Source: Streptomyces sp. SAJ15 (GTDB lineage: Bacteria; Actinomycetota; Actinomycetes; Streptomycetales; Streptomycetaceae). Taken from it: DNA of 64,000 nt. The stretch's first letter is position 1; each line of letters begins with the position of its first letter. This document shows, piece after piece, positions 41,863 to 50,469 of this stretch. A program made the position numbers and the translations under genes. The stretch lies in NCBI RefSeq assembly GCF_007595705.1, contig NZ_NISY01000021.1, forward strand, positions 33,490 to 97,489. The letters are read 5' to 3'. Below the pieces are notes generated by a model. The model saw nothing but the letters and a program-made list of their open reading frames with translations. It ran no database searches and was not told where the DNA came from.

Positions 41863-42692
41863 GACCAGGCGCCCGCCTTCGCCGCCCGCTCGACATACGC
41901 CTCGAAGGCGCGGGGCTCGCGACCGAGTACCTGCCGCACCCCGTCCACCGGCTCCGAGGTGTGCCCCTCGCGATGCAGATCGAACAGGGCGCTGAAGGCC
42001 CTCACGAAGGGCTCGGGGTAGCCGAGGCCGCGCAGCTCCGCGCGGTACTCGTCCGGGGTCAGCTCGACGTAGTCGATGGTGCGGCCCGTCGCGCGGGCGA
42101 TGGTCTCGGTGGCCTCCCGGAAGGTCAGCCCGCGCGGGCCGGAGAGCTCGTACACCCGACCCGCGTGCCCGTCGCGCGTCAGCACGGTCGCCGCGACCTC
42201 CGCGACGTCGTCGACGTCGACGAAGGTCTCCGGAACGTCGCCGATGGGCAGCGCGAGCCGCCCGTCGCGCAGCGGCTGGTGCCAGAGGTCCTCGCTGAAG
42301 TTCTGGTTGAAGTTGTTGGGGCGCAGGATGGTCCACTCGGCGCCCGACTCCCGTACCGCCTGCTCACCGGCGGCCATGCCGCGTCCGAAGTCCTCGCCGA
42401 CCAGATCCATGCCGCGTCCGGAGAGCGTCACGAAGCGGCGCACCCCCGCCGCCGCGGCCCGCCCGACGAAGTCGTGCACCGGCTCGGCCTCCTCCGGGGT
42501 GATCAGGTAGACCGCCGCGGCCCCGGCCACCGCCGGCTCCCAGGTGGCGGGCTCGGTCCAGTCGAAGCGCACCGCGCTGGAGCGCGAGGCGGCGCGCACC
42601 GAGGCGCCCTGCTCACGCAGCCGCCGTACCAACCTGCGCCCCGTCTTACCGGTGGCGCCCAGGACCAGGATGTCGTTCGTGTTCGTTGTCAT
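41859..42692 (-). CDS. NmrA/QOR2-like NAD(P)H-binding protein
   Basis: A 277-aa atypical short-chain dehydrogenase. Rossmann motif VLGATGKTGRRLVRRL at the N-terminus; the catalytic YxxxK of true SDRs is not in the usual place, as in NmrA-like regulators/quinone reductases. It is divergent from an AraC-family regulator that may control it. Stops of this gene and the winged-helix gene overlap on a CTAG. Confidence 0.85.
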   Translation of the reverse strand: MTTNTNDILVLGATGKTGRRLVRRLREQGASVRAASRSSAVRFDWTEPATWEPAVAGAAAVYLITPEEAEPVHDFVGRAAAAGVRRFVTLSGRGMDLVGEDFGRGMAAGEQAVRESGAEWTILRPNNFNQNFSEDLWHQPLRDGRLALPIGDVPETFVDVDDVAEVAATVLTRDGHAGRVYELSGPRGLTFREATETIARATGRTIDYVELTPDEYRAELRGLGYPEPFVRAFSALFDLHREGHTSEPVDGVRQVLGREPRAFEAYVERAAKAGAWS

Positions 42693-42770
42693 GACAGGCA
42701 GTCAACCGGCCGTGATCACGAGCGGACATGGCCGCCCGTCCGGGACGCATGCGTGTTCGTACGCGGCGCA

Positions 42771-42782
42771 TAGGGTGAGGTC
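42771..42782 (+). promoter_or_regulatory. leaderless promoter of the AraC-family gene
   Basis: TAGGGT at 42771-42776, then 6 nt (GAGGTC) to the ATG at 42783. Confidence 0.55.
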
Positions 42783-43712
42783 ATGGACCCGTTCGACGAT
42801 CTGCTGCGCGGTGTGCGCGCCGACGGCGCCGTCTTCGACCGCTCGGTGCTGTCGCCCCCCTGGGCGCTGAGGTTCACCGACGGCGCCTCGCTGACGCTGT
42901 GCGTCCCGATGCGCGGCGAGGGCTGGATCGCGGCCGGCCCCGGCGGGCGGCTGGTGCGCCGGCTGCGGCTGGGCGAGGCGGCGATCGTGCGCGGCCCGGA
43001 GCCCTTCGTCTTCGCGGACGACCCGGACACGGCGGCGGAGCGCGTGCGCGACGTGCGCTGCGCCGGCCCCTGGACGGCCCGGGGCGACGCGCCGGAGGGC
43101 AGCACGGTACTGCTGGCCGGGGCCTACCACGTGCGCGGCGAGGTGCCGGGACGACTGCTGCGGGTGCTGCCGCCGGTGCTGGTGGTGCCGGACGACCACG
43201 ACTGCACGGGCATGCGCGACTACCTGGAGGCCCAACTGTCCGCCGGCCGCCCCGGCCGCCAGATCGTGCTGGACCGGTTGCTGGACTGGCTCCTGGTGTG
43301 CACTCTCCGCGACTGGTTCGACCGCCCCGAGGCCGCCTCGCCCGGCTGGTACCGCGCGCTCGGCGACGACGCCGTGGGCCCGGTCCTGCGCGCCATGCAC
43401 GCGGCACCCGAGCGCGCCTGGACGCTCGCCTCCCTGGCCGACGAGGCCCGGGTCTCCCGCACCACCCTGGCCAAGCGCTTCCACGACCTGGTCGGCGAGT
43501 CCCCTCTGGCGTACCTCACCGAGTGGCGCATGGCCCGCGCCGCCGACCTCCTCGCCGAGCCCAACGCCACGGTCGCGTCCGTGGCGCGCCGCGTGGGCTA
43601 CGCCGACGCCTTCGGCTTCAGCACCGCGTTCAAGCGCGTACGCGGGGTCAGCCCCAGCACCCACCGCCGCCGGGTCGCCCCCACCGCCCCACGGACGGCC
43701 CAGTCCGGCTGA
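42783..43712 (+). CDS. AraC-family regulator with N-terminal cupin
   Basis: A 309-aa activator: an N-terminal cupin-type ligand domain (AraC_binding_2 pattern, residues about 1-185) and two C-terminal helix-turn-helices (WTLASLADEARVSRTTLAKR, SVARRVGYADAFGFSTAFKR). Divergent from the NmrA-like gene, 90 bp away, so it likely controls it. Leaderless start. Confidence 0.88.
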   Translation: MDPFDDLLRGVRADGAVFDRSVLSPPWALRFTDGASLTLCVPMRGEGWIAAGPGGRLVRRLRLGEAAIVRGPEPFVFADDPDTAAERVRDVRCAGPWTARGDAPEGSTVLLAGAYHVRGEVPGRLLRVLPPVLVVPDDHDCTGMRDYLEAQLSAGRPGRQIVLDRLLDWLLVCTLRDWFDRPEAASPGWYRALGDDAVGPVLRAMHAAPERAWTLASLADEARVSRTTLAKRFHDLVGESPLAYLTEWRMARAADLLAEPNATVASVARRVGYADAFGFSTAFKRVRGVSPSTHRRRVAPTAPRTAQSG

Positions 43713-43851
43713 CCGCTGCCACCCACCCCAGCCGCCCGTTCGTGATCGGGCCCGCAGGGTGCCCACCACCCGGCCCGCCCACCGCTCCCACCCGCCCACC
43801 TTTGCCCACCCACCCGGCCCGCCCACCCCAACTCCCCCGTCCGTGATCGGG

Positions 43852-43975
43852 CCCGCGGCCGGGGGACGGCGGGAGCGGCCGGGGGCGCAGGGCACAGGGC
43901 CGAAACGCTGTCGCATATTTGTGGGCAAAGAGGGAGTAAGTCAGCGTTGTGGGGTCGTCGCCCGTAAATATGCGG
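43852..43975 (-). repeat. dispersed 125-bp element, copy 2 (inverted)
   Basis: Reverse-complement match to 10938-11065. CGCATATTTGTGGGC pairs with GCCCGTAAATATGCG, leaving an unequal loop of different sequence in the two copies; the flanking GC-rich block is nearly identical. The paired arms and the variable loop suggest a small non-autonomous element or a conserved RNA hairpin. Confidence 0.85.
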
Positions 43976-44053
43976 TTTCGGTCCTGTGCCCGGCTGCGCC
44001 CACGGCCCGACCCACCCACTTTCCTCGCCGCTCCCCTCGCCGCCCCGGGTCAC

Positions 44054-44160
44054 GCTTTGGCAAAGCGGAAATGGGAACGGGTCGTTCCGGTGTTGACGCG
44101 TTGAGGCGTCGAAGCGCGTCCAAGAGCGACCAAGAGCGACCAAGAGCGACCAAGAGCCAC
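44054..44160. repeat. palindromes and four 10-bp repeats before mshA
   Basis: GCTTTG-G-CAAAGC (44054-44066) and GGAACG-GGT-CGTTCC (44074-44088) are inverted repeats. CAAGAGCGAC is repeated four times head to tail at 44121-44160 (the last copy ends CCAC), exactly one helical turn apart. These sit in the mshA promoter region and are likely regulatory. Confidence 0.8.
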
Positions 44161-44185
44161 GTACCCGGCAAGGAGGTATCGCGCG

Positions 44186-45598
44186 GTGAGCCAGTACATA
44201 TCGCGGCTCGGCGGCCTGCGGGACCGCGCGCTCGGAACCGGCCGCGGCAGCGGCTCGGTGCGTGGAGCCGCCGGCCGCGGCGGAACCACCGGGCGCGCCG
44301 CCGGCGCCGCCCGTACGCTGCGGCACCTGCGCCGCCCCCGCCGCATCGCCATGCTGAGCGTGCACACCTCGCCCCTCCACCAGCCGGGCACCGGCGACGC
44401 GGGCGGGATGAACGTGTACATCGTCGAGCTCGCCAAGCGGCTGGCGGACCTCGGCATCGAGGTGGAGGTCTTCACCCGCGCCACCACCGGAGCGCTTCCG
44501 CCCGCCGTGGAGCTGGCGCCCGGGGTCCTGGTCCGCCACATCGACGCGGGCCCGTACGAGGGCCTCGCCAAGGAGGACCTGCCGGCCCAGCTGTGCGCCT
44601 TCACGCACGGGGTGATGCAGGCGTGGGCGGGGCACCGGCCCGGCTACTACGACCTGGTGCACTCGCACTACTGGCTCTCCGGCCACGTCGGCTGGCTCGC
44701 CGCCGAGCGCTGGGGCGTGCCGCTGGTGCACGCCATGCACACCATGGCCAAGGTCAAGAACGCGGCGCTGGCCGAGGGCGACACCCCGGAGCCCGCCGCG
44801 CGGGTCATCGGCGAGACGCAGATCGTCCGGGCCGCGGACCGGCTGATCGCCAACACCGAAGGTGAGGCGCGGGAGCTGGAGCGGTTCTACGACGCGGATC
44901 CGGCCAAGGTCGCCGTCGTCCATCCGGGGGTGAACCTGGACCGCTTCCGGCCGGCCGACGGCCGGGCCGCCGCCCGGGCCCGGCTCGGGCTGCCGCAGGA
45001 GGCGCTGATCCCCCTCTTCGCCGGCCGCATCCAGCCGCTGAAGGGCCCGGACATCCTGCTGCACGCGGTCGCGGAGCTGCTGGAGCGCGAGCCGGCGCTC
45101 CGCTCCCGGCTGGTGGTCCCGGTGGTCGGCGGGCCCAGCGGGACCGGCCTGGCCAAGCCGGAGCGGCTGCACAAGCTGGCGGCGCGGCTCGGCGTCGCCG
45201 ACGTCGTCCGCTTCCGGCCGCCCGTCGGCCAGGACCAGCTGGCGGACTGGTACCGCGCCGCGTCGGTGCTGGTCATGCCCTCGTACAGCGAGTCCTTCGG
45301 GCTGGTGGCCATCGAGGCGCAGGCCTGCGGCACGCCGGTCGTCGCGGCGGCCGTCGGCGGCCTGCCGGTGGCGGTGCGCCACGGGGTCTCCGGGTTCCTG
45401 GTCCACGGCCACGACCCGGCCGACTACGCCGCCGCGCTGCACGGCTTCGTCGCCGACGCCACCCTGTCGGAGCGGATGGGCGCGGCCGCCGCCCAGCACG
45501 CCCGCTCCTTCGGCTGGGACACCGCCGCCGCGGCCACGGCGGACGTCTATCAAGCCGCCCTGCACGAGCGTCGTCGCGTACGCTCGCACCATGGCTGA
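44186..45598 (+). CDS. mshA: D-inositol-3-phosphate glycosyltransferase
   Basis: A 470-aa GT4 enzyme making GlcNAc-Ins-P from UDP-GlcNAc and 1L-myo-inositol-1-phosphate, the first step of mycothiol synthesis. After a 50-residue basic extension, the N-terminal Rossmann half begins IAMLSVHTSPLHQPGTGDAG (MshA motif); the C-terminal half has PSYSESFGLVAIEAQACGTP with the conserved E-x7-E. AAGGAGG precedes the GTG. It overlaps the YbjN gene by 8 nt. Confidence 0.95.
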   Translation: MSQYISRLGGLRDRALGTGRGSGSVRGAAGRGGTTGRAAGAARTLRHLRRPRRIAMLSVHTSPLHQPGTGDAGGMNVYIVELAKRLADLGIEVEVFTRATTGALPPAVELAPGVLVRHIDAGPYEGLAKEDLPAQLCAFTHGVMQAWAGHRPGYYDLVHSHYWLSGHVGWLAAERWGVPLVHAMHTMAKVKNAALAEGDTPEPAARVIGETQIVRAADRLIANTEGEARELERFYDADPAKVAVVHPGVNLDRFRPADGRAAARARLGLPQEALIPLFAGRIQPLKGPDILLHAVAELLEREPALRSRLVVPVVGGPSGTGLAKPERLHKLAARLGVADVVRFRPPVGQDQLADWYRAASVLVMPSYSESFGLVAIEAQACGTPVVAAAVGGLPVAVRHGVSGFLVHGHDPADYAAALHGFVADATLSERMGAAAAQHARSFGWDTAAAATADVYQAALHERRRVRSHHG

Positions 45599-46178
45599 AA
45601 GGGCTGACACGACCGGCAGGGCCGACACGACCGGCAAGGCTGACACGGCCGACAAGGCGGTGGACAAGGTGGACAGGACCGCGGAGCAGACCGAGGCGCG
45701 GCAGGTCATCGAGTCGACGCTCAAGGAGGCCGAGCTGGAGTGGGAGAGCCCCTCCGACGGCTCCTACGTCGTCAAGCTGCCCGGCACCCGCAAGCTGGCC
45801 ACCACCTGCTCGCTGCGCGTCGGCCGCCACTCCCTCTCCGTCAACGCCTTCGTGGTGCGCCGGCCGGACGAGAACCACGAGGCCGTGCACCGCTGGCTGC
45901 TGGAGCGCAACACCCGGCTGTACGGGATGAGTTACGCCATCGACCAGCTGGGCGACATCTACCTCGTCGGACGGCTGCCGCTGGCGGCCGTCACCCCCCG
46001 GGAGCTGGACCGGCTCCTCGGCACGGTGCTCGAGAACGCGGACGGCAGCTTCAACACCCTCCTGGAGATGGGCTTCGCGACGGCCATCCGCCGCGAGTAC
46101 GCGTGGCGTACGGCGCGCGGCGAGTCCACCCGCAACCTGGAGGCGTTCACCCGCCTGACCCAGGACCCGACGGGCTGA
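45591..46178 (+). CDS. YbjN-domain protein
   Basis: A 195-aa protein with a YbjN/type III secretion chaperone-like domain (residues about 35-180: LEWESPSDGSYVVKLPGTRK, LYGMSYAIDQLGDIYLVGRL). The N-terminal 35 residues are Thr/Asp/Lys-rich repeats (RADTTGRADTTGKADTADKA). It overlaps mshA by 8 nt, so they are co-transcribed. Function unknown; YbjN proteins are sensory or chaperone-like. Confidence 0.82.
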   Translation: MAERADTTGRADTTGKADTADKAVDKVDRTAEQTEARQVIESTLKEAELEWESPSDGSYVVKLPGTRKLATTCSLRVGRHSLSVNAFVVRRPDENHEAVHRWLLERNTRLYGMSYAIDQLGDIYLVGRLPLAAVTPRELDRLLGTVLENADGSFNTLLEMGFATAIRREYAWRTARGESTRNLEAFTRLTQDPTG

Positions 46179-46753
46179 CGGATCGACGGGCTGTCGAGGC
46201 CCGACGGGTCGACGGGCCGACGCGGGACTCGACGGGCTAACGGGCCAGCGGGCTGGCGGAAGGCCGTCAGACGGAGGGGCACCGCAACCCCCGGCACCCG
46301 ACATGACCTCCCGTCAGGCGGCAGAGCCGGGGGCGACCGGCCCGGCTGTGCTCGATGTCGTAGCGGATGAGCTTCTGGATCGGCCGCAGGGCTCCGGTCT
46401 GCGCTTTCCCGTCGTCGGGGTGGGGGTTCAGGGTGTCTGCCGGTCGCCGAGCGCGGCACCCCGCGGCACCCACTCGCGTCTGGGCTTCTCCACCAGAGGG
46501 ATGACGTTGCTCCGCCGTGCGAGGGATACGGATCGTGCTCTGGTTCCTCGTGCGCCTGTGCTTGACGTCAATAGCGTTTGATGCGTGATCCAGCAGCAGG
46601 GGTCGTGCTTGCCGAGCCGCACAGGCTGCCAGGCTGTGCGGCCAGTCACCCGACGGGGTGCCGACTGGAGTCCCCCGGTGCCGGACACATCACCACCCGG
46701 AAGGTTTCTGACCATTGCTGTCCCGTGGGCAGCATCTACGAGGGGATCAGTTC
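46179..46753. other. 575-bp gap: repeats, left arm of insert, palindromes
   Basis: GC-rich CGACGGGCT-type repeats (46179-46250), then the left copy of the 33-bp direct repeat (46303-46335), the palindrome TTGACGTCAA (46562-46571) and a hairpin GCCGCACAG/CTGTGCGGC (46616-46642) before the secreted gene. I find no gene. Confidence 0.7.
46303..46335 (+). repeat. 33-bp direct repeat, left copy
   Basis: Begins ATGACC and ends CAGAGCCGGGGGCG; two mismatches from 48184-48216. The right copy is the tail of the MFS gene, so this is a duplicated piece of that gene bracketing the insert. Confidence 0.85.
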
Positions 46754-47137
46754 ATGCGGAAGATCGCGGGCATTGCTGCCGGGATTGCCATCGTGGGAAC
46801 GTTAAGCATATCTGGGCCGGCGTTTGCTGACAGCTACGACGGCAAGTGTGGTGACTCGGAGATGTGCGCCTATGACGGTGACAACTTCCGTGGAAATATC
46901 TTTGACCGTGCGGGCTCTCTGAAGAGCTATTCGGGGTACAAGTTCTACCAAGGAGGTTCCATCGACAACCGGTTCTCCTCCGTGAAGAACACGGCCAACA
47001 CCTACAAGCTCTGCCTCTACACGAAGGCGAACTATAGGGGGAAGAGCATCTGTGTCGGGTCGGACAAGTCCCGTGCGACTCTTGGGGCTCAGTACGACAA
47101 CACGGCCTCTTCGAACCAGTTCATCTACACTGGCTGA
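46754..47137 (+). CDS. secreted peptidase inhibitor I36 / beta-gamma-crystallin-like protein
   Basis: A 127-aa secreted protein. Signal peptide MRKIAGIAAGIAIVGTLSIS then GPAFA, cleavage about residue 25. The mature part has two short crystallin-like repeats with paired Cys (GKCGDSEMCAYDGDNFRG; LCLYTKANYRGKSICVGS), the pattern of the I36 (SMPI) inhibitor family. AGGGGATC lies before ATG 46754. GC content is clearly lower than the core, and a strong terminator follows. Inhibitor activity is an inference. Confidence 0.78.
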   Translation: MRKIAGIAAGIAIVGTLSISGPAFADSYDGKCGDSEMCAYDGDNFRGNIFDRAGSLKSYSGYKFYQGGSIDNRFSSVKNTANTYKLCLYTKANYRGKSICVGSDKSRATLGAQYDNTASSNQFIYTG

Positions 47138-47159
47138 TCCGATCGATTGAGGAGCGATT

Positions 47160-47193
47160 CCGCTGCCCCTGCTGTGATCGGCAGGGGCAGCGG
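47160..47193 (+). terminator. terminator after the I36-like gene
   Basis: CCGCTGCCCCTGC pairs perfectly with GCAGGGGCAGCGG, 13 bp, 23 bp after the stop. Confidence 0.9.
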
Positions 47194-47222
47194 GCGGTAC
47201 CGGGTACCGACGTGGGGGGAAG

Positions 47223-48146
47223 ATGGAAACCCGAAAAGGTGTCACGTGGATGATATGCGCCGCAGCCCTGCTCGCCGGCTGCGCTTCGGAAACGCCACGC
47301 CAGCCGCCGCCTGGTGAACCTCCGGTCGCGCACATAGCGCGCATTCTTGACACCGGTAAGGTCAACTTGCCTCTGGACTCCTATCGACTGACCATGAGTC
47401 AGATGGCTGCGCTGCAGGATGAACTGAACCGGCGGGCGCAATCCTGCATGAATCGCTTTGGATATCGAGTCGACCTCACCCAGCACAATTCCTCCCCCTC
47501 GCCCATGTTGAACCAAGGAATGAATGAGAATGCTTACGGTCTCACCTCGCTTTCTCGGGCTCGACGTTACGGATATCACCTAACCAAGGCCGAGGAGAGC
47601 GGCGGTGACATAAAAGAGCCGTCACTCACGAAGCGGCAGCAACACGCACTCAATGGTGGGGCGACGCATACCGAAGACGGTAAGAAACTGCCCGCTGGCG
47701 GATGCAGGGCCGAGGCCGAGCGTTCTCTGGGAAAAGGTGCGCCTCGTATGGATGACGAAGACTATGCGGCGGCCGTGGCTCTTGATGTCGGCAGAGAAGT
47801 CGAAAAAGACTCTCGTGTGCGTTCTGCCTTTCGTTCGTGGTCCGCATGTATGAAACAAAAGGGGTTCCAGTACACCCATCCAATGGACCCGGGAGACAGC
47901 GATGTGTTCCTGAACACCGCGAAGCCTGGACAGCTGGAGATTCGAACTGCCGTCGCCGATGTCGAGTGCAAGCGGCAGACGAACGTCATCGGCGTATGGG
48001 TTGCTGTTGAGACGGCGTACCAGAAGGTAGCGATACGGGTTGGCGGGGAGAAGCTGCGTCAGGTCAGGCAATCCTTGCTGGTCGAACTCCGAAACGCCGG
48101 TCTTCAGCCCGAATTGGGCGCGACCGTCCGGGCCAGGCACCTGTGA
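47223..48146 (+). CDS. lipoprotein of unknown function
   Basis: A 307-aa lipoprotein: signal MICAAALLAGC with lipobox LLAGC. The mature part is polar with no domain I recognise; scattered cysteines (QSCMNRFG, GGCRAEAE, SACMKQKG, VECKRQT) could form disulfides. GGGGGGAAG precedes ATG. Its GC and codon use are low for the window (for example AAT, TTG, TAT codons), fitting recent acquisition. Lies inside the direct-repeat-bracketed insert. Confidence 0.75.
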   Translation: METRKGVTWMICAAALLAGCASETPRQPPPGEPPVAHIARILDTGKVNLPLDSYRLTMSQMAALQDELNRRAQSCMNRFGYRVDLTQHNSSPSPMLNQGMNENAYGLTSLSRARRYGYHLTKAEESGGDIKEPSLTKRQQHALNGGATHTEDGKKLPAGGCRAEAERSLGKGAPRMDDEDYAAAVALDVGREVEKDSRVRSAFRSWSACMKQKGFQYTHPMDPGDSDVFLNTAKPGQLEIRTAVADVECKRQTNVIGVWVAVETAYQKVAIRVGGEKLRQVRQSLLVELRNAGLQPELGATVRARHL

Positions 48147-48183
48147 TGGTTGGCGTCGCCGGTCACGGCAACCGGCAACCGGA

Positions 48184-48216
48184 ATGACCACCCGTCAGGC
48201 GACAGAGCCGGGGGCG
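48184..48216 (+). repeat. 33-bp direct repeat, right copy
   Basis: Overlaps the last codons and the stop of the MFS gene; partner of 46303-46335. Confidence 0.85.
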
Positions 48217-49502
48217 TTGGTGCCGGCGGTGGCGTCGGCGTCGGCGTCGCCCTCATCCCTGCGGTCTTCGGCCCGCGCCGCCACCGGCTCCTCCCGCCCC
48301 GCGAGGTTCCGCATCAGCAGCCAGTACCCCAGCGCCGCCACCGTCCCCAGCGCGGCGCAGCCCGCCCACAGCCAGTCGGCGCCGTAGCGGTCGACGACCT
48401 GGCCGGCCGCCAGGGGCGCGGCGAGGGCGGCGACGGACCAGGACATGGAGTAGACGCCCTGGTAGCGGCCGCGGCCGTGGAGCGGGGAGAGCTTCACGAC
48501 CAGGCTCATCTGGGTGGGGGAGTTGACGATCTCGGCGAGGGTCCAGACGCAGACGGTGAGGGCGTAGACGCCCAGCGAGCCGGCGAAGGCGGTGAGCCCG
48601 AAGCCGTAGCCGGCCAGCAGGGCGGAGAGGACCAGCAGCCGCCGCGGGTCGCGGTGCTCGATGAGCCGGGTGACGGGGATCTGCATGGCGACGATCAGAA
48701 CGCCGTTGACGGCGGCGACCAGGCCGTAGTCGGCGCTGGAGAAGCCCTCGGCGCCCATGGCGACGGGGAGGCCGACCATCCCCTGTTGGAAGATCAGGGA
48801 GATGAGGAAGGAGAGCCCGACCACGCTCATGAAGCGGCCGTCGCGGAGCACCGTGCCCAGCCGGACCTCCGGCTCCGCCGCCGCCCCTTCGGCGCGCGGG
48901 GTCTGCTCGGGCCGGGACTCCGGCAGTTTCACGAAGACCACCAGGGCGCAGGCGAGGGTGAGCGCGGCCTCGCCGAGGAAGCAGGCCAGGTAGCTGTACT
49001 CGGCCAGGAAGCCGGCGGCCGCGGCGGAGACGCCGAAGCCCAGGTTGATGGCCCAGTAGTTCAGCGCGAAGGCCCGCACCCGGTCCTTCGGGGGCACGAT
49101 GTCGGCCAGCATCGCCTGCACGGCGGGGCGCGAGGCGTTGACGGCCGCGCCGACGACGAAGGCCATGGCCGCGATGGCCACCGGGTGCCGCATGAAGCCG
49201 AGCGCGGCGACCGAGACGGCGGTGGCGATCTGCCCGATCAGCATGGTCGGCCGCCGGCCCAGCCGGTCGGCCAGCACCCCGGCGCCGAGCGAGGAGACCA
49301 CGCCGCCGAGCCCGTGCAGGGCGGCGACCAGGCCCGCGTACGAGGCGGAGTAGCCGCGCTCCACGGTCAGGTAGAGGGCCATGTAGGTGGCGACGAAGGC
49401 GCCGAGCCGGTTGACCAGCGTGCTGGTCCACAGCCACCAGAACGCGCGGGGCAGCCCCGAGACGCTCTCTTTCGCCGCCCTCTTCACCGTGGCCAAGGAC
49501 AC
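48195..49502 (-). CDS. MFS transporter
   Basis: A 435-aa major facilitator with about 12 hydrophobic segments. Motif-A-like loop GVLADRLGRRPTMLIGQIAT lies after helix 2 (family signature DRLGRRP). It resembles drug/proton exporters of the MDR type. GTG 49502 is preferred (GGGGGAG 6 nt before) over the upstream codons of the frame. The C-terminal codons are duplicated 1.9 kb away. Confidence 0.88.
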   Translation of the reverse strand: MSLATVKRAAKESVSGLPRAFWWLWTSTLVNRLGAFVATYMALYLTVERGYSASYAGLVAALHGLGGVVSSLGAGVLADRLGRRPTMLIGQIATAVSVAALGFMRHPVAIAAMAFVVGAAVNASRPAVQAMLADIVPPKDRVRAFALNYWAINLGFGVSAAAAGFLAEYSYLACFLGEAALTLACALVVFVKLPESRPEQTPRAEGAAAEPEVRLGTVLRDGRFMSVVGLSFLISLIFQQGMVGLPVAMGAEGFSSADYGLVAAVNGVLIVAMQIPVTRLIEHRDPRRLLVLSALLAGYGFGLTAFAGSLGVYALTVCVWTLAEIVNSPTQMSLVVKLSPLHGRGRYQGVYSMSWSVAALAAPLAAGQVVDRYGADWLWAGCAALGTVAALGYWLLMRNLAGREEPVAARAEDRRDEGDADADATAGTNAPGSVA

Positions 49503-49596
49503 GTGCCGCTCCCCCGAGTGTGCCAGCTTGCGTAAGAGCCGAATTGGCCCAGCGCAGCTTACATCCCCTGGCGGTCGGGGTGCCATGGATTTCCAT

Positions 49597-49609
49597 TAGG
49601 CTCGACGGC
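49597..49609 (+). promoter_or_regulatory. leaderless promoter of gpmA
   Basis: TAGGCT at 49597-49602, then 7 nt to the ATG at 49610. Confidence 0.55.
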
Positions 49610-50371
49610 ATGGCCGACGCACCGTACAAGCTGATCCTCCTCCGCCACGGCGAGAGCGAGTGGAACGCGAAGAACCTGTTCACCGGCTGGGTGGACGTCA
49701 ACCTCAACGAGAAGGGCGAGAAGGAGGCGGTCCGCGGCGGTGAGCTGCTGAAGGACGCCGGCCTGCTCCCCGATGTGGTCCACACCTCGCTCCAGAAGCG
49801 CGCCATCCGCACCGCGCAGCTGGCGCTGGAGGCGGCCGACCGGCACTGGATCCCGGTGCACCGCTCCTGGCGGCTCAACGAGCGCCACTACGGCGCGCTG
49901 CAGGGCAAGGACAAGGCGCAGACCCTCGCCGAGTTCGGCGAGGAGCAGTTCATGCTGTGGCGCCGCTCCTACGACACCCCGCCGCCGCCGCTGGAGGACG
50001 GCACCGAGTGGTCGCAGAGCGACGACCCGCGTTACGCGACCATCCCGAGCGAGCTGCGTCCGCGCACCGAGTGCCTCAAGGACGTCGTCACCCGCATGCT
50101 GCCGTACTGGTACGACGGCATCCTCCCGGACCTGCTCGCCGGCCGCACCGTGCTGGTCGCCGCGCACGGCAACAGCCTGCGCGCGCTGGTCAAGCACCTG
50201 GACGGGATCTCCGACGCCGACATCGCGGGGCTGAACATCCCCACCGGCATCCCGCTCGCCTACGAGCTCGACGCCGACTTCCGCCCGGTCACCCCGGGCG
50301 GCACCTACCTCGACCCGGAGGCCGCCAAGGCCGCCATCGAGGCCGTCAAGAACCAGGGCAAGAAGAAGTAA
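49610..50371 (+). CDS. gpmA: 2,3-bisphosphoglycerate-dependent phosphoglycerate mutase
   Basis: A 253-aa glycolytic enzyme interconverting 3- and 2-phosphoglycerate. RHGESEWNAKNLFTGW opens the fold with the phosphorylated His; ERHYGALQGKDKAQ and VLVAAHGNSLRALVKHLDGI supply the other active-site residues. Full length for the family. A strong terminator follows. Confidence 0.95.
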   Translation: MADAPYKLILLRHGESEWNAKNLFTGWVDVNLNEKGEKEAVRGGELLKDAGLLPDVVHTSLQKRAIRTAQLALEAADRHWIPVHRSWRLNERHYGALQGKDKAQTLAEFGEEQFMLWRRSYDTPPPPLEDGTEWSQSDDPRYATIPSELRPRTECLKDVVTRMLPYWYDGILPDLLAGRTVLVAAHGNSLRALVKHLDGISDADIAGLNIPTGIPLAYELDADFRPVTPGGTYLDPEAAKAAIEAVKNQGKKK

Positions 50372-50382
50372 GAACCAACGAT

Positions 50383-50423
50383 CAAGCCCCCTACCCGCGG
50401 ATGCTCCGCGAGTAGGGGGCTTG
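50383..50423 (+). terminator. terminator after gpmA
   Basis: CAAGCCCCCTAC pairs with GTAGGGGGCTTG around a GC-rich inner hairpin, 11 bp after the stop. Confidence 0.9.
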
Positions 50424-50469
50424 TCGCTGCTCGCCGCCCGCTACGAGGCGCCTGTCCTGGTCGCAGCCG

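Larger units (their letters stand above)
43713..44185. other. 473-bp gap between the AraC gene and mshA
   Basis: Holds the second copy of the dispersed element (43852-43975), GC-rich imperfect repeats before it (43740-43845, GGGCCCGC and CCACCCGCC units) and the repeats and palindromes just before mshA. I find no gene. Confidence 0.75.

Noticed and set aside
44067..44094. SigR-type promoter (GGAAAT...GTT) before mshA
   Set aside because: The spacing is off from the usual GGAAT-N18-GTT and the GTT is weak; kept only as a remark.
46267..46473. 68-codon minus-strand frame at the left direct repeat
   Set aside because: It spans the duplicated repeat and lacks a ribosome site; more likely a relic than a gene.
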